DNA from: Flavobacterium branchiophilum NBRC 15030 = ATCC 35035
GTDB taxonomy: Bacteria > Bacteroidota > Bacteroidia > Flavobacteriales > Flavobacteriaceae
Reading direction: 5' to 3'
Assembly: GCF_002217205.1 (NCBI RefSeq)
Contig: NZ_MUGT01000054.1
Span: 1-51,949, forward strand
Length of the DNA stretch: 51,949 bases
Both the position numbers and the translations under genes were made by a program. The notes beneath the pieces were generated by a model, which did no database searches, was not told the origin of the DNA, and saw only the letters and a list, made by a program, of their open reading frames with translations. Shown piece by piece: positions 1-8,631 of the stretch; position 1 is the first letter of the stretch, and the number at the start of each line of letters is the position of its first letter.

Positions 1-2
1 AA

Positions 3-239
3 GAAATAAGCCAACCTACGGTAAATTTCAAACAAATTAACAACATCATTCAACAACTAAAATCTGGATTACGAACAATACAAACTCACGTTAGTAAACA
101 TCATTTACAAAAATATTTAAACGAATATTTTTATCGATTAAATAGATCAATATATAAAGAAACAATTTTTGATAATCTAATAAAAAGAATGATAAATCAC
201 GAATGGGTAGGATGGAAATTAATTGTAGCTCCTAAGTAA
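3..239 (+). pseudogene. IS1595/ISXO2-like transposase, C-terminal part (cut by window edge)
   Basis: An open frame runs from the window edge to a TAA at 237-239 and encodes 78 residues. They include GLRTIQTHVSKHHLQKYL, then EYFYRLNRS, and end in EWVGWKLIVAPK. The HVSKHHLQ-YL-E--YR-NR pattern is typical of the C-terminal end of the DDE transposases of IS1595/ISXO2-type elements. The catalytic part lies outside the window, so whether the element is intact cannot be judged. No terminal inverted repeat was recognised between the stop and the neighbouring ATPase fragment, which suggests a remnant or an old insertion. The family call is fairly firm; activity is unknown. Confidence 0.6.
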
Positions 240-525
240 GTAACTCGAAAATGAAATTTTTAAATACTAATAAAAATTGATCATTTATTTTAATTTTGAT
301 TAAAAAACTTATATTTAAACAGTTTTTCCAAAAAAACTTATCAATATTAAAATAATCACAATCAACAAACTCATTAATTATTCTAAGAATTGTTGTTTTT
401 CCAGTTCCATTTTTACCAATAAAACATACTTTATTTACCGGTTCTCCCGTTTTGGGGTCGGTAAAATCGATGTAAGTATCTTGAAATTGTTTGTATCCTT
501 TGATATGTATGCTGCAGATTTTCAT
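232..525 (-). pseudogene. Truncated AAA ATPase, N-terminal fragment
   Basis: The fragment begins MKICSIHIKGYKQFQDTYID and carries a Walker A motif, GKNGTGKTT, at about residues 37-45. This is the usual N-terminus of the SMC-like/OLD-like AAA ATPases (AAA_15/AAA_21 type) found in many defence and orphan loci. The frame stays plausible until about position 250 and then stops inside the transposase gene. The Walker B, signature and any effector domain are therefore missing. I chose the ATG at 525 rather than the one at 564 because the family normally starts with M-K-I-x-x-I-x-I. The gene was probably cut by insertion of, or deletion next to, the IS1595-like element. The fragment should be non-functional. 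Confidence 0.6.
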
Positions 526-696
526 TATTTTCCAAATTTTACAACAAATATAAACATTTGACATTTAAAATACAATTAGAATCTTATTTAAACTTTTATT
601 AAGTAATTACATGTTTAACGTATCCTAATTGAATTTTATTATTGTAGTTGTAATGCTATAAACGCATCATTTTTTGTTTTTTATAAAATATTATAG

Positions 697-1251
697 CTAT
701 TTCTTAATTCTATTTTCATTTTGTTTTACAAAGGCATCCCAGCCAGTATAATTTTTTCCTATTTCTTGTTTGCCAGAATTAAAAAAATGACACACAGCAG
801 CCGCTAAACCATCGGTTGAATCCAGGTTTTTGGGCAAGGTTTTTAAATCTAATAATTGTTGTAACATCTTGGCTACTTGCTCTTTGCTGGCATTTCCGTT
901 GCCTGTTATGGCCATTTTTATTTTCTTGGGTTCATATTCTGTAATGGGAATCCCCCTAGACAAACCCGCTGCCATAGCTACTCCTTGGGCTCTACCTAGT
1001 TTGAGCATTGATTGGACATTTTTACCAAAAAAAGGTGCCTCAATGGCTATTTCGTCTGGATGATGTGTTTCTATAAGTTCGATGGTACGTTCAAAAATAA
1101 TTTTTAATTTTTGATAATGATTATCGTATTTGGATAATTGTAACTCATTGAGTTGTAAAAAAGTCATTTTTTTTTGGACAACTTTGATCAGTCCAAATCC
1201 CATTATGGTTGTTCCTGGATCTATTCCAAGTATGATGCGTTCGTGTGTCAA
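697..1251 (-). CDS. ruvC: Holliday junction resolvase RuvC
   Basis: This 184-aa protein is the endonuclease that resolves Holliday junctions together with RuvAB in recombinational repair. The N-terminus IILGIDPGTTIMGFGLI is the family hallmark, and the RNase H-like acidic residues are visible: D11 in GIDPGTT, E71 in AIEAPFFGKN, and D144/D147 in LDSTDGLAAAVCH. Length and architecture are normal for bacterial RuvC. The gene is monocistronic, divergent from the membrane protein gene that starts at 1331, with about 80 bases of shared upstream DNA. Nothing unusual is seen. Confidence 0.95.
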   Translation of the reverse strand: MTHERIILGIDPGTTIMGFGLIKVVQKKMTFLQLNELQLSKYDNHYQKLKIIFERTIELIETHHPDEIAIEAPFFGKNVQSMLKLGRAQGVAMAAGLSRGIPITEYEPKKIKMAITGNGNASKEQVAKMLQQLLDLKTLPKNLDSTDGLAAAVCHFFNSGKQEIGKNYTGWDAFVKQNENRIKK

Positions 1252-1330
1252 AAGTCTTGTTTTTAAGGTATTAAAATGTAAAAAACATAAATTGTATTGG
1301 CAAGTCTAAAGTTTTCCTTTACTTTGTACC

Positions 1331-2257
1331 ATGATAATTATTGCAGACAAAGTTAAACATTTATTGGTTTTTGCTATCAAAATTTTAATTGTTTTGGGAG
1401 CTTTCTATTTTATTTATAATCAATTGGTTCACAATCCCAAATTGGATTGGCAAAAAATTCAAAAATTAGTTTTTCAAAAAGCCACTTTTTTGGGAGTGAT
1501 AACCATGTTTTTTTTGAGTTTTGTAAACCGTTTTTTAGAAATTATAAAATGGCAAAATTTAGTTTCTACTTTCAAATCCATTAGCTTGGCCGAGGCTACA
1601 AAACAAGTTTTGAGTGCCTTAACAGCAGGTTTGTTTACCCCAAATGGTTTGGGCGAATATGCTGGAAAAGCCTTTTATTTTAAAGCAACCGAGACCAAAA
1701 AAGTTATTTTTTTAAATCTGGTTTGCAATGGCATACAAATGATAATTACCATTTTTTTTGGAACTATTGGTCTCTTTATTTTAGGTTACACCAAAATAGG
1801 CGGGCTTATTTTATTGGTAGTTGGGATACTATGTGTAGTCTTATATTTTGTAAAAGATATTAAATTTAAAATATATTCTTTAAAAAATATTTATACCGAA
1901 TGGCATCGTATTCCAAAAATTATACATACAAAAAATTTATTTTTAGCCTTGGGTCGCTATATCACTTTTTCGCATCAATATTACATGTTATTTATAGCTT
2001 TCGATGTGCAGGTGCCTTACATAACGCTAATGGCCTCCATAGCATCGGTTTATTTTTTGGCCTCATCTTTACCGTCATTTCAGTTTTTAGATTTTGCTGT
2101 AAAAGGCAGTATAGCGGTTTATTTTTTGCAACAACTTGGAGTTCAGGAGTGGATAGCCGTTTGGGTAACAACGCTTTTATGGCTGCTTAATACCGCTATT
2201 CCTGTTGGTATTGGTAGTTTTTATGTAATGCAATTCAAGATAAATAAAAATCTTTGA
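1331..2257 (+). CDS. Lysylphosphatidylglycerol synthase TM-region / flippase-like membrane protein
   Basis: The 308-aa protein is hydrophobic almost throughout, with about eight predicted membrane segments. It carries the family signature LTAGLFTPNGLGEYAGKAFYF at about residues 95-115, which matches the G-x-x-TP-x-x-x-GE-x motif of the lysylphosphatidylglycerol_synthase_TM (UPF0104) family. The C-terminal ASSLPSFQFLDFAVKGS repeats that style. The soluble aminoacyl-PG synthase domain of MprF is absent, so this is a stand-alone flippase-like protein and lipid substrate is unknown. A TTTACTTTGTACC promoter-like sequence lies directly upstream. It is transcribed divergently from ruvC. Confidence 0.8.
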   Translation: MIIIADKVKHLLVFAIKILIVLGAFYFIYNQLVHNPKLDWQKIQKLVFQKATFLGVITMFFLSFVNRFLEIIKWQNLVSTFKSISLAEATKQVLSALTAGLFTPNGLGEYAGKAFYFKATETKKVIFLNLVCNGIQMIITIFFGTIGLFILGYTKIGGLILLVVGILCVVLYFVKDIKFKIYSLKNIYTEWHRIPKIIHTKNLFLALGRYITFSHQYYMLFIAFDVQVPYITLMASIASVYFLASSLPSFQFLDFAVKGSIAVYFLQQLGVQEWIAVWVTTLLWLLNTAIPVGIGSFYVMQFKINKNL

Positions 2258-2386
2258 AATTGCTATTAACAACTTGTTTGTTGCAAACAAACGCCAATAA
2301 ACAAAAGGCGGTAACATATTTGACCAAATTACAAATATGAAAATTGGAACACCCCTTTTTTATTACAATGAATGATACAACAGCAG

Positions 2387-2427
2387 ATCATCTTTGCCAA
2401 TGATTCATATATTTTGACAAAGATGAT
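2387..2427. terminator. Inverted repeat between convergent genes
   Basis: The arm atcatctttg (2387-2396) pairs with caaagatgat (2418-2427) across a 21-base loop. It lies between the ends of the plus-strand membrane protein gene (2257) and the minus-strand CoA transferase gene (2434). The stem reaches almost to the CoA-transferase stop codon. A shorter palindrome, ttgtttg-ttg-caaacaa, sits at 2274-2290. Either could terminate transcription, but neither is followed by a long T tract, so the call is tentative. Confidence 0.4.
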
Positions 2428-2433
2428 GGCGTA

Positions 2434-3087
2434 TTAAATAATCATTTCAGGTATGTTGCCTTCTATAATCAATTGGGCTTCTGTAGCAGCAATAATGTGT
2501 TCTACACTTACACCAGGAGCTCTTTCGAGCAACTGAAACCCTTTTGGTGTTACTTGTAATACGGCCAATTCTGTTACCACTTTTTTTACACAACCAACGC
2601 CTGTAAGTGGAAGGCTGCATTTTTTTAAAATTTTACTTTCGCCTGCTTTGTTTACGTGCATCATGGCTACAATTATATTTTCTGCAGAGGCCACTAAATC
2701 CATTGCTCCACCCATGCCTTTTACCATTTTGCCTGGTATTTTCCAATTGGCAATATCGCCATTTTCCGAAACTTCCATAGCTCCCAAAATGGTCAAATCA
2801 ACGTGTTGCCCACGAATCATACCAAAACTAAAGGCAGAATCAAAAAAACTAGCACCTGGCAAGGTTGTAATAGTTTGTTTGCCCGCATTGATGAGGTCTG
2901 CATCTTCCTGGCCCTCTATTGGAAAAGGCCCCATACCTAATACTCCATTTTCGCTTTGAAATTCGACCGAAATATTTTGCGGCACATAATTAGCTACAAG
3001 TGTGGGGATGCCAATTCCTAAATTTACATAAAACCCATCTTGAACTTCTTTGGCAATTCTTTTTGCAATATCTTCTTTTGTTAGCAT
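2434..3087 (-). CDS. scoB: 3-oxoacid CoA-transferase, subunit B
   Basis: The 217-aa protein is the beta subunit of a succinyl-CoA:3-ketoacid (or acetate/butyrate-acetoacetate) CoA-transferase, which moves CoA between succinyl-CoA and acetoacetate. The N-terminal GFYVNLGIGIPTLVANYVP and the SENGVLGMGPFP motif at about residues 45-56 are diagnostic; E46 in SENG is the residue that forms the glutamyl-CoA intermediate in this family. The GGAMDLV segment is also typical. It follows the subunit A gene after 30 bases on the same strand, the usual two-gene operon. Exact substrate (3-oxoacid versus other) cannot be read from the sequence. Confidence 0.9.
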   Translation of the reverse strand: MLTKEDIAKRIAKEVQDGFYVNLGIGIPTLVANYVPQNISVEFQSENGVLGMGPFPIEGQEDADLINAGKQTITTLPGASFFDSAFSFGMIRGQHVDLTILGAMEVSENGDIANWKIPGKMVKGMGGAMDLVASAENIIVAMMHVNKAGESKILKKCSLPLTGVGCVKKVVTELAVLQVTPKGFQLLERAPGVSVEHIIAATEAQLIIEGNIPEMII

Positions 3088-3117
3088 CTTATTTTTCTTA
3101 AAAATATTTTCAAAATT

Positions 3118-3816
3118 TTATTTTTTTCGAACAGTTCGTTGTTCAATTCGTTTTTCGAAGTGATTGCCCTGAAAAATTCTTTGTACTAATATGCCAGGAA
3201 TGTGTATTTGATTTGGATCTAAACTTCCGGCGGGTACTAATTCTTCTACTTCGGCAACAGTAATAGCCGCAGCACCACACATGCAGGGATTAAAATTTCG
3301 AGCTGTACCTTTAAAAATAAGATTTCCAGCTTCGTCTCCTTTCCATGCTTTTACAATGGCAAAATCTGCCTGAAAGGCATGCTCTAAAATGTGCATTTTA
3401 CCATTAAATTCTCGAGATTCTTTGCCAATGGCTACTTCTGTGCCATAGCCCGCTGGCGTAAAAAATGCTGGTATGCCTGCTTGTGCTGCTCGACATCTTT
3501 CTGCCAAGGTGCCTTGTGGAATCAAATCAACTTCCAGCTCGCCCGATAGCATTTGACGCTCAAACTCGGCATTTTCGCCTACATAAGACGATATCATTTT
3601 CCGAATTTGTTTGTTTTGAAGTAATAAACCTAAACCAAAATCATCCACACCTGCATTATTAGATATACAAGTCAAATTGTTAATTTTCATATCAACAAGT
3701 GCTGCAATTGCATTTTCTGGAATGCCACACAATCCAAAGCCTCCTAACATCAAGGTCATATTGCTTTGAATGCCTTCTAGTGCCGCTTGTACGTGGGCTA
3801 CTTTTTTTGAAATCAT
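3118..3816 (-). CDS. scoA: 3-oxoacid CoA-transferase, subunit A
   Basis: The 232-aa alpha subunit partners the downstream subunit B. It shows the CoA-binding glycine motif [14 protein letters not shown] near residues 23-36, the [13 protein letters not shown] segment, and the conserved [25 protein letters not shown] stretch (positions about 101-125). Length is normal for the family. It is the first gene of the two-gene operon; upstream lie about 180 AT-rich bases and then the terminator hairpin of the MFS gene. Together the two proteins catalyse CoA transfer in ketone body or amino acid catabolism in the cytoplasm. Confidence 0.9.
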   Translation of the reverse strand: MISKKVAHVQAALEGIQSNMTLMLGGFGLCGIPENAIAALVDMKINNLTCISNNAGVDDFGLGLLLQNKQIRKMISSYVGENAEFERQMLSGELEVDLIPQGTLAERCRAAQAGIPAFFTPAGYGTEVAIGKESREFNGKMHILEHAFQADFAIVKAWKGDEAGNLIFKGTARNFNPCMCGAAAITVAEVEELVPAGSLDPNQIHIPGILVQRIFQGNHFEKRIEQRTVRKK

Positions 3817-3999
3817 AATTTTTTAGGGACTTTATTTATTATCAACTTATTAAATATTTGTATATAGTATAAGGCCTTTTTTGTGGCTGTTGCACTTTTT
3901 TTTTGCCTTATTTCAAAATGATTTCAATTATAATTTTCAGTTTATACCAAAAAAATTGAATTTATAACAAAATTAAGGTTTTAAATGTAATAATAAAAT

Positions 4000-4037
4000 A
4001 AAAACATCATTTTTTATTCAAAAAAAATGATGTTTTT
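4000..4037 (-). terminator. Rho-independent-type terminator of the MFS gene
   Basis: A perfect 16-bp inverted repeat (4000-4015 and 4022-4037, arms aaaaacatcatttttt and aaaaaatgatgttttt) has a six-base loop. On the minus strand it follows the MFS stop codon by about 20 bases, and the descending arm is T-rich and runs on into an AT-rich tail. The stem is AT-rich, as is usual in flavobacteria. Confidence 0.65.
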
Positions 4038-4056
4038 AAATTGGGGGAATGTATGA

Positions 4057-5274
4057 TTATGATTTGTTTTTTTGAAAAGAGAAATAAGCTATCAACGTAC
4101 TGATAAACATTAAAATGCCTCCTAAAACAAATGGAGCTCCTGGAAATATAAAAGGGGCTTGGTTGTGAGTAAAATAATAAAAAACGGAACTCATCATGGG
4201 CGGGCCAATGATGGCAGAAGCACTCATCAAACTAGACAAAGTGCCTTGAATTTCGCCTTGCTCGTTTGCGGGTACTTGACTAGACACAACCGCTTGCATG
4301 GCCGGTCCTGCTATGCCTCCAAGACAGTAAGGAATTAAAAACACAAACATCATCCAACTTTTGGTAGCGGTGGCAAACAAAAACATTCCTACACAATACA
4401 ATGCCATACCTAAATATATACTTTTTTCGTTGCCCAATTTTGGATTGATAACTCGAATCAAACCCCCTTGAACAATTCCTACTAAAAGTCCAATGGCACC
4501 AAGCGAAAAGCCTACCATTTTTTCGTCCCATTTGAATTGGTACATTGTAAAATAGCTCCAATTGCTATGTACTGCGTGAGAGGCTATGTAAAGTAAAAAA
4601 ATAGAAAATACTAGTCCTATAAGGTGAGGGTATTTTTTGAGATGCAAAAAGGCTCCAATTGGATTGGCTCTTTTTAGATTGAATGGCCTACGGTTGTCAA
4701 TGTCTAATGATTCTGGTAAAATAAATAGGCCATACAAAAAATTAACCAAACAAAGTACAGCTGCCGCATAAAAAGGGACTCTAGAGCCATATTGTCCTAA
4801 AATGCCACCAATTACAGGGCCAATTATAAATCCTAGCCCAAAAGCTGCTCCAATCATTCCAAAATTTTTGGCTCTATTTTCGGGTGTGCTAACATCTGCA
4901 ATATAGGCAGAGGCAGTAGTAATACTAGCTCCCGTTAGTCCAGCAATAATTCGACCTACAAATAACCATTGGATTGTTGGGGCAAATGCCAAAAGCAAAT
5001 AATCCATAGAAAAAGCAAATAAAGAAATCAAAATAATGGGTCTTCTTCCGTATTGATCACTTAAATTTCCAATTAGTGGTGCAAATAAAAACTGTGTTAT
5101 GGCATAAGCAAATGTCAGCCAACCGCCATATTTTGAGGCTTCGCTAATGTCGCCGTGTATCAATTCCTTGATTAATTTCGGAATTACAGGTATAATGATA
5201 CCCCAACCCGTAATGTCTATTAGCATGGTGATAAAGATGAATCCAATTGCAGCAGATTTTTTATTAGATGACAT
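4057..5274 (-). CDS. MFS transporter, TetA-like (TCR/Tet family)
   Basis: The 405-aa protein has about twelve hydrophobic segments, the count expected for the major facilitator superfamily. Motif [13 protein letters not shown], lies in the first cytoplasmic loop, and the following [23 protein letters not shown] matches motif C-like sequence of Tet and other drug/H+ antiporters. The start region [21 protein letters not shown] resembles TetA. It therefore probably exports a small molecule by proton antiport, but chromosomal flavobacterial members of this family are not necessarily tetracycline pumps and no regulator gene lies nearby. It is transcribed alone, with its own terminator. Confidence 0.85.
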   Translation of the reverse strand: MSSNKKSAAIGFIFITMLIDITGWGIIIPVIPKLIKELIHGDISEASKYGGWLTFAYAITQFLFAPLIGNLSDQYGRRPIILISLFAFSMDYLLLAFAPTIQWLFVGRIIAGLTGASITTASAYIADVSTPENRAKNFGMIGAAFGLGFIIGPVIGGILGQYGSRVPFYAAAVLCLVNFLYGLFILPESLDIDNRRPFNLKRANPIGAFLHLKKYPHLIGLVFSIFLLYIASHAVHSNWSYFTMYQFKWDEKMVGFSLGAIGLLVGIVQGGLIRVINPKLGNEKSIYLGMALYCVGMFLFATATKSWMMFVFLIPYCLGGIAGPAMQAVVSSQVPANEQGEIQGTLSSLMSASAIIGPPMMSSVFYYFTHNQAPFIFPGAPFVLGGILMFISTLIAYFSFQKNKS

Positions 5275-5446
5275 AAAATGTTGTTTGATAATTGTTTTTT
5301 AGAAAATGTTGTTTCTTTTGTATTTACAAGACTATATTTTTGAAAAAATAAACCCTATTTCTTCAAATACAAATGTTGCAAATAAAATGTGAATGTATAA
5401 AAAAAAAGATAATATTTTGATATATATATTAATATTTGTTAAAAAA

Positions 5447-6673
5447 TTACATTTTAAATTTTAAATCTGCAATACTGTCTAATTCATTTTTTAGCGGCAA
5501 CATATATTTGTTAAATGCAGGCTTACTGTTGTTATCCATTGGGGTAGAGGTGGGTAGTTTTAATTTTAGGGCATCTACCTGAACACCGTTTTTCCAAAAT
5601 CGATAACAAACGTGAGGACCTGTGGCTAATCCTGTGCTGCCCACTTTGCCAATGATGTCGCCTTGTTTGACCGTTTGCCCCCTACGAACTACTATTTTGG
5701 ACATGTGCAGGTATTGTGTGGCATAAGTACGGTCGTGTTTGACTTTTACAAAATTGCCATTTCCAGCCGTATATCCTGTTTGTTCTACTACTCCACTTGC
5801 TGTTGTCATGATGGGAGTACCTTGTGGTGCAGCATAATCTGTTCCGTTGTGTGCCTTCCATATTTGTTGCACAGGATGAAACCTGCTTTTGGTGTAATGC
5901 GAGGTGATGTTGATGAATTTTAGCGGAGCTTTTAGAAAAAAATTCTTTAAGGTTTTGCCATTTTCATCATAATAATCAGTGCGACTGCGGGGCGAAATTT
6001 GGTATGGGAAAGCATATATTTTGCGGCCTTTATATTCAAAAAATGCTGCTTTTAAGCTGTCCACACCATCATAAATAGTGTCGTCTATATACCTTTCGGT
6101 AATGGTAATGGCAAACTTATCGCCTCGCCTCGATTTGAAAAAATCGATAGACCAAGCATACATTTTTGTAATTTTATTGGCTAAATTGGCATCGATGCCA
6201 TATTTGTTAAGTGTATAATATAGCGAGCCATCTAACCGACCTGCAATAGTACGTTGTTTATAAGAAATAGGTTTGGATTTGTTGTAAACCAACAATGAAT
6301 CTCTAAAATCAATTAATGTAAAATGGCCTCTATCCTTTTGATATACAAAATACTGCAACTTTTTGGAGGCATATTTTGTTCTCAATAACCAGTAGGGTTT
6401 GCCCACTTTTATGGTTTTGACGTCAAATGAATCTTTAACCGTTTCGATGACTTGATGAACTTCTCGTTTGCCAAGGTTTTGTTTTTCTAATATTGCTCCA
6501 AAAGAATCTCCGTTTTTGATAGTATCTTGTATGACGTCAAAATTGTTTAGTACCAATCCAAAATCGACTACAATGGGAGCCACTTTTGGTTGGGGCAATA
6601 CGACGACTTCGTTGTTGTTTTTACAAGATATAAATCCAATAAAAAACAATATGAGAATTGTTTTTCTAAACAT
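5447..6673 (-). CDS. M23-family peptidoglycan endopeptidase, lipoprotein
   Basis: The 408-aa precursor has a short lipoprotein signal ending FIGFISCKNNN, with Cys17 the likely lipidated residue, so it should be membrane-anchored. The C-terminal third is a LytM/M23 metallopeptidase domain: HNGTDYAAPQGTPIM gives the first His and the Asp, and QYLHMSKI and TGPHVCYRFWKNG give the later histidines. A central region (about residues 60-230) resembles the Csd3/OapA-like inhibitory and linker segments common in this class. In the last motif the second His of the usual H-x-H zinc site is replaced by Cys (HVC). It should cleave peptidoglycan cross-links during growth. It is unlinked to the genes on either side by overlap. 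Confidence 0.85.
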   Translation of the reverse strand: MFRKTILILFFIGFISCKNNNEVVVLPQPKVAPIVVDFGLVLNNFDVIQDTIKNGDSFGAILEKQNLGKREVHQVIETVKDSFDVKTIKVGKPYWLLRTKYASKKLQYFVYQKDRGHFTLIDFRDSLLVYNKSKPISYKQRTIAGRLDGSLYYTLNKYGIDANLANKITKMYAWSIDFFKSRRGDKFAITITERYIDDTIYDGVDSLKAAFFEYKGRKIYAFPYQISPRSRTDYYDENGKTLKNFFLKAPLKFINITSHYTKSRFHPVQQIWKAHNGTDYAAPQGTPIMTTASGVVEQTGYTAGNGNFVKVKHDRTYATQYLHMSKIVVRRGQTVKQGDIIGKVGSTGLATGPHVCYRFWKNGVQVDALKLKLPTSTPMDNNSKPAFNKYMLPLKNELDSIADLKFKM

Positions 6674-6711
6674 AATATTCTATTTTATTTGGCAATAATA
6701 ATAAAAATTTT

Positions 6712-7650
6712 TTATTCGCCCCAATGTTTGAGTTCCTCTTCCGACCAAAGTTCTGGAAAAAAGATCCTGCGTTGGTATTTAGGGTGCATGTATTTTTTCC
6801 AATCGCTTCCTCCTGTTGCCTCTCCGTTGCCCAAGCCACTTTGTTCGATGTATTTGATGGCGGTGTTCAAATGTTGCATTACCCATGTTACATTTACCGT
6901 ATGGTCATAATGTTTCATGGCTTGAATCAGTTGGGGATTTTGCTGAGCCGATTCGGGCAATTGCTTGAACTTTTGCCAAATGTTAATGTCTTTATAATCA
7001 GACATATATTGTAAAAAAAGGGCTTTGTATTTTTTTTCAAATTCTAAAATCAAATACGATTTTTGACCCGTTTGATGGTCTTTGCCAGCTGCTTGCCAAT
7101 ACAAATGTTCAAATGCTGTTTGGTAATTAGTGTCTATTTGAGGGGTGTTTCGATACCTAAAATCTATCAAATTGATTACATCTGTTGATACAAATTCTAT
7201 CAAACGGTATTGGGCACTCTGAAAACCACTAGCGGGTGTTAAAGTGGTTCTAAATTTCATATATTGTGCTACTTCCATCCCATTTCCCATGATATCAAAC
7301 GAAGTAGTAAGCATGTCAAAATACCGACTCATACGACCTAATTTGTCTGTAAATAGTTCAGTTGCCTGTGTAGGGTTTTTTGAAAAATCATGATGGCAAA
7401 TTTGATTCATCTCCCATAATATCATTTTAAATAACAATTCGTTAATTTGATGATACATAATAAATACCATTTCGTCTGGCAAAACAGTACGCTGTGTTTG
7501 TAAATTGAGCAACGCATCAGTTTGAATGTAATCCCAGTAGGTGATGGGTTTAGCCCACAACAATCCTTCCAAATGGGTTTCGGTATGTTGATTGATGTTT
7601 GAAAATTTGTCGTTTAATGCAGCAATAATCTTCGGAATGCTATCTTCCAT
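6712..7650 (-). CDS. kynA: Tryptophan 2,3-dioxygenase
   Basis: The 312-aa protein is a heme enzyme that opens the indole ring of tryptophan to N-formylkynurenine, the first step of the kynurenine route. Recognisable family segments are LLWAKPITYWDYIQTDALLNLQ, DEMVFIMYHQINELLFK and the TLTPASGFQSAQYRLIEF block, which contains the conserved substrate-loop S-G-F-Q-S. The C-terminal HLNTAIKYIEQSGLGNGEATGGSDWKKYMHPK carries the typical GTGGS-like loop, here ATGGS. The ATG shares its A with the TAA of the DUF3108 gene (TAATG), so the two are probably translationally coupled. Other kynurenine genes are not in the window. Confidence 0.93.
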   Translation of the reverse strand: MEDSIPKIIAALNDKFSNINQHTETHLEGLLWAKPITYWDYIQTDALLNLQTQRTVLPDEMVFIMYHQINELLFKMILWEMNQICHHDFSKNPTQATELFTDKLGRMSRYFDMLTTSFDIMGNGMEVAQYMKFRTTLTPASGFQSAQYRLIEFVSTDVINLIDFRYRNTPQIDTNYQTAFEHLYWQAAGKDHQTGQKSYLILEFEKKYKALFLQYMSDYKDINIWQKFKQLPESAQQNPQLIQAMKHYDHTVNVTWVMQHLNTAIKYIEQSGLGNGEATGGSDWKKYMHPKYQRRIFFPELWSEEELKHWGE

Positions 7651-8426
7651 TAGTTTGTTTTTATTTTAAATGAATTATTTAGTCCTTTGAAACTTTGTAA
7701 ATCGGCTTTTAACGAACCCACTACTAAACTGGCCTTGATGCGAATCGGTATTTTATTATCATCGTCGGAAATCCAAACGGTTAAACTTTCTTGTTCTTTA
7801 AAAACCCGACCTGTTTGAACTAAAGGACGAAATATTTTGGTAGGTACTACTCCAAAATCCGTATCTAAATCTTCTTTTCCTAAATATTTGAGTTTGAATT
7901 TGGTTATTTCATCATCAAAAAACATATCAATAGCAATAGATTCTCCTACTTTCACTTTATCTACCATAGGATGATTTCTTAAATAATAGAACGTCGAAAT
8001 AATATCTTGAACCTCTTCGGTAACATGAAATGTTTTTTCGGTTTTGTCTTTATAGTTTTTAACAAATACTTTATTGGCATCCTGATTGAAAAAACCCTCC
8101 TGGTTTTTGGTATAGCCTCCCTCATTTATTTTTCTAACAAATTGAAAGGGTTTGCCTGTATTTCTGTCAAAATAACTTTCATAATTGTCTTCTACTTTAA
8201 AAAACATTTTGGTCATACCTGTTGTATAACCTTTGCCAACGGCATGAAAAACTTTTCTATTGTTTACAACGGCATCTTTTAATTCTAGTGTGGCATATCC
8301 TGCATTGACAAAGCCATAATGAATTCTAAATTTAAACCATTCTCCCACTTCAAAGGCATCTTCTCGTTGTACACTATCAAAGCTTAAAAGACTACAGATA
8401 CACAAAATTGCAACTATTTTTTTCAT
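7650..8426 (-). CDS. DUF3108 domain-containing exported protein
   Basis: I place the start at 8426, giving 258 aa, because MKKIVAILCICSLLSFDSVQ is a clear signal peptide; an upstream in-frame ATG at 8498 would add 24 residues, overlap the terminator hairpin and hide the signal. The rest matches the DUF3108 pattern of a beta-rich envelope protein: FKFRIHYGFVNAGYATLEL, the GKGYTTGMTKMFFKVEDNYESYFD stretch, and SFKGLNNSFKI at the end. Function of the family is unknown. A promoter at 8468-8498 fits the chosen start, and the gene overlaps kynA at TAATG. Confidence 0.8.
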   Translation of the reverse strand: MKKIVAILCICSLLSFDSVQREDAFEVGEWFKFRIHYGFVNAGYATLELKDAVVNNRKVFHAVGKGYTTGMTKMFFKVEDNYESYFDRNTGKPFQFVRKINEGGYTKNQEGFFNQDANKVFVKNYKDKTEKTFHVTEEVQDIISTFYYLRNHPMVDKVKVGESIAIDMFFDDEITKFKLKYLGKEDLDTDFGVVPTKIFRPLVQTGRVFKEQESLTVWISDDDNKIPIRIKASLVVGSLKADLQSFKGLNNSFKIKTN

Positions 8427-8467
8427 CTTGAATTGTATTTTTTTTTGAATTGTTACAAATTTCGTTC

Positions 8468-8498
8468 CAAATGTATGAAAACAAAAAAACCCAGTCAA
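8468..8498 (-). promoter_or_regulatory. Promoter of the DUF3108-kynA operon
   Basis: Read on the minus strand, TTG (8498-8496), 20 bases, then TACATTTG (8475-8468) is an exact match to the Bacteroidota TTG-N17-23-TAnnTTTG consensus. It predicts a start about 35 bases before the ATG at 8426. The -33 part overlaps the loop of the upstream terminator hairpin, showing that the operon starts independently of the small transcript upstream. Confidence 0.65.
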
Positions 8499-8515
8499 AT
8501 AAATGACCGAGTTTT
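8483..8515 (-). terminator. Terminator of the putative small RNA
   Basis: On the minus strand the RNA would read AAAACUCGGUCA, a six-base loop, then UGACUGGGUUUU followed by further U residues. All twelve positions pair, two of them as G-U wobbles that would not pair in a plus-strand transcript. This asymmetry fixes the direction of transcription as leftward. Confidence 0.65.
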
Positions 8516-8596
8516 TATGCTATTAACCAACCAAAAAATTATAAATTATGAAAACTTATAAAAAAACAGATAGGAAACCACTCCTAATTGTTTTAC
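8483..8596 (-). ncRNA. Putative small RNA, about 110 nt
   Basis: A complete transcription unit without a convincing reading frame on this strand: a consensus promoter at 8601-8631, about 110 bases, and a hairpin with a seven-base U tract at 8483-8515. The body includes a small hairpin, TAGGA-gtggtt-TCCTA (about 8571-8586), and a sequence rich in TTGGTTGGTTAATAG before the terminator. The next gene downstream has its own promoter, so this is not simply an attenuated leader. Rfam has a flavobacterial intergenic family called Flavo-1 that this might belong to, but I could not compare it. The orientation and boundaries are inferred from the signals alone. Confidence 0.5.
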
Positions 8597-8600
8597 GGTG

Positions 8601-8631
8601 CAAATTTAATATATTTTTGTTAAATATTCAA
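8601..8631 (-). promoter_or_regulatory. Promoter of the putative small RNA
   Basis: On the minus strand, TTG (8631-8629), 20 bases, then TAAATTTG (8608-8601) matches the Bacteroidota promoter consensus exactly. The predicted start is near 8595. Confidence 0.6.

Noticed and set aside
830-1063. 77-codon frame on the plus strand within ruvC
   Set aside because: It is an antisense shadow of a strongly conserved gene and has no recognisable protein features.
6590-6910. 106-codon plus-strand frame near the M23 start and tryptophan dioxygenase end
   Set aside because: Antisense to two real genes and without protein-like composition.
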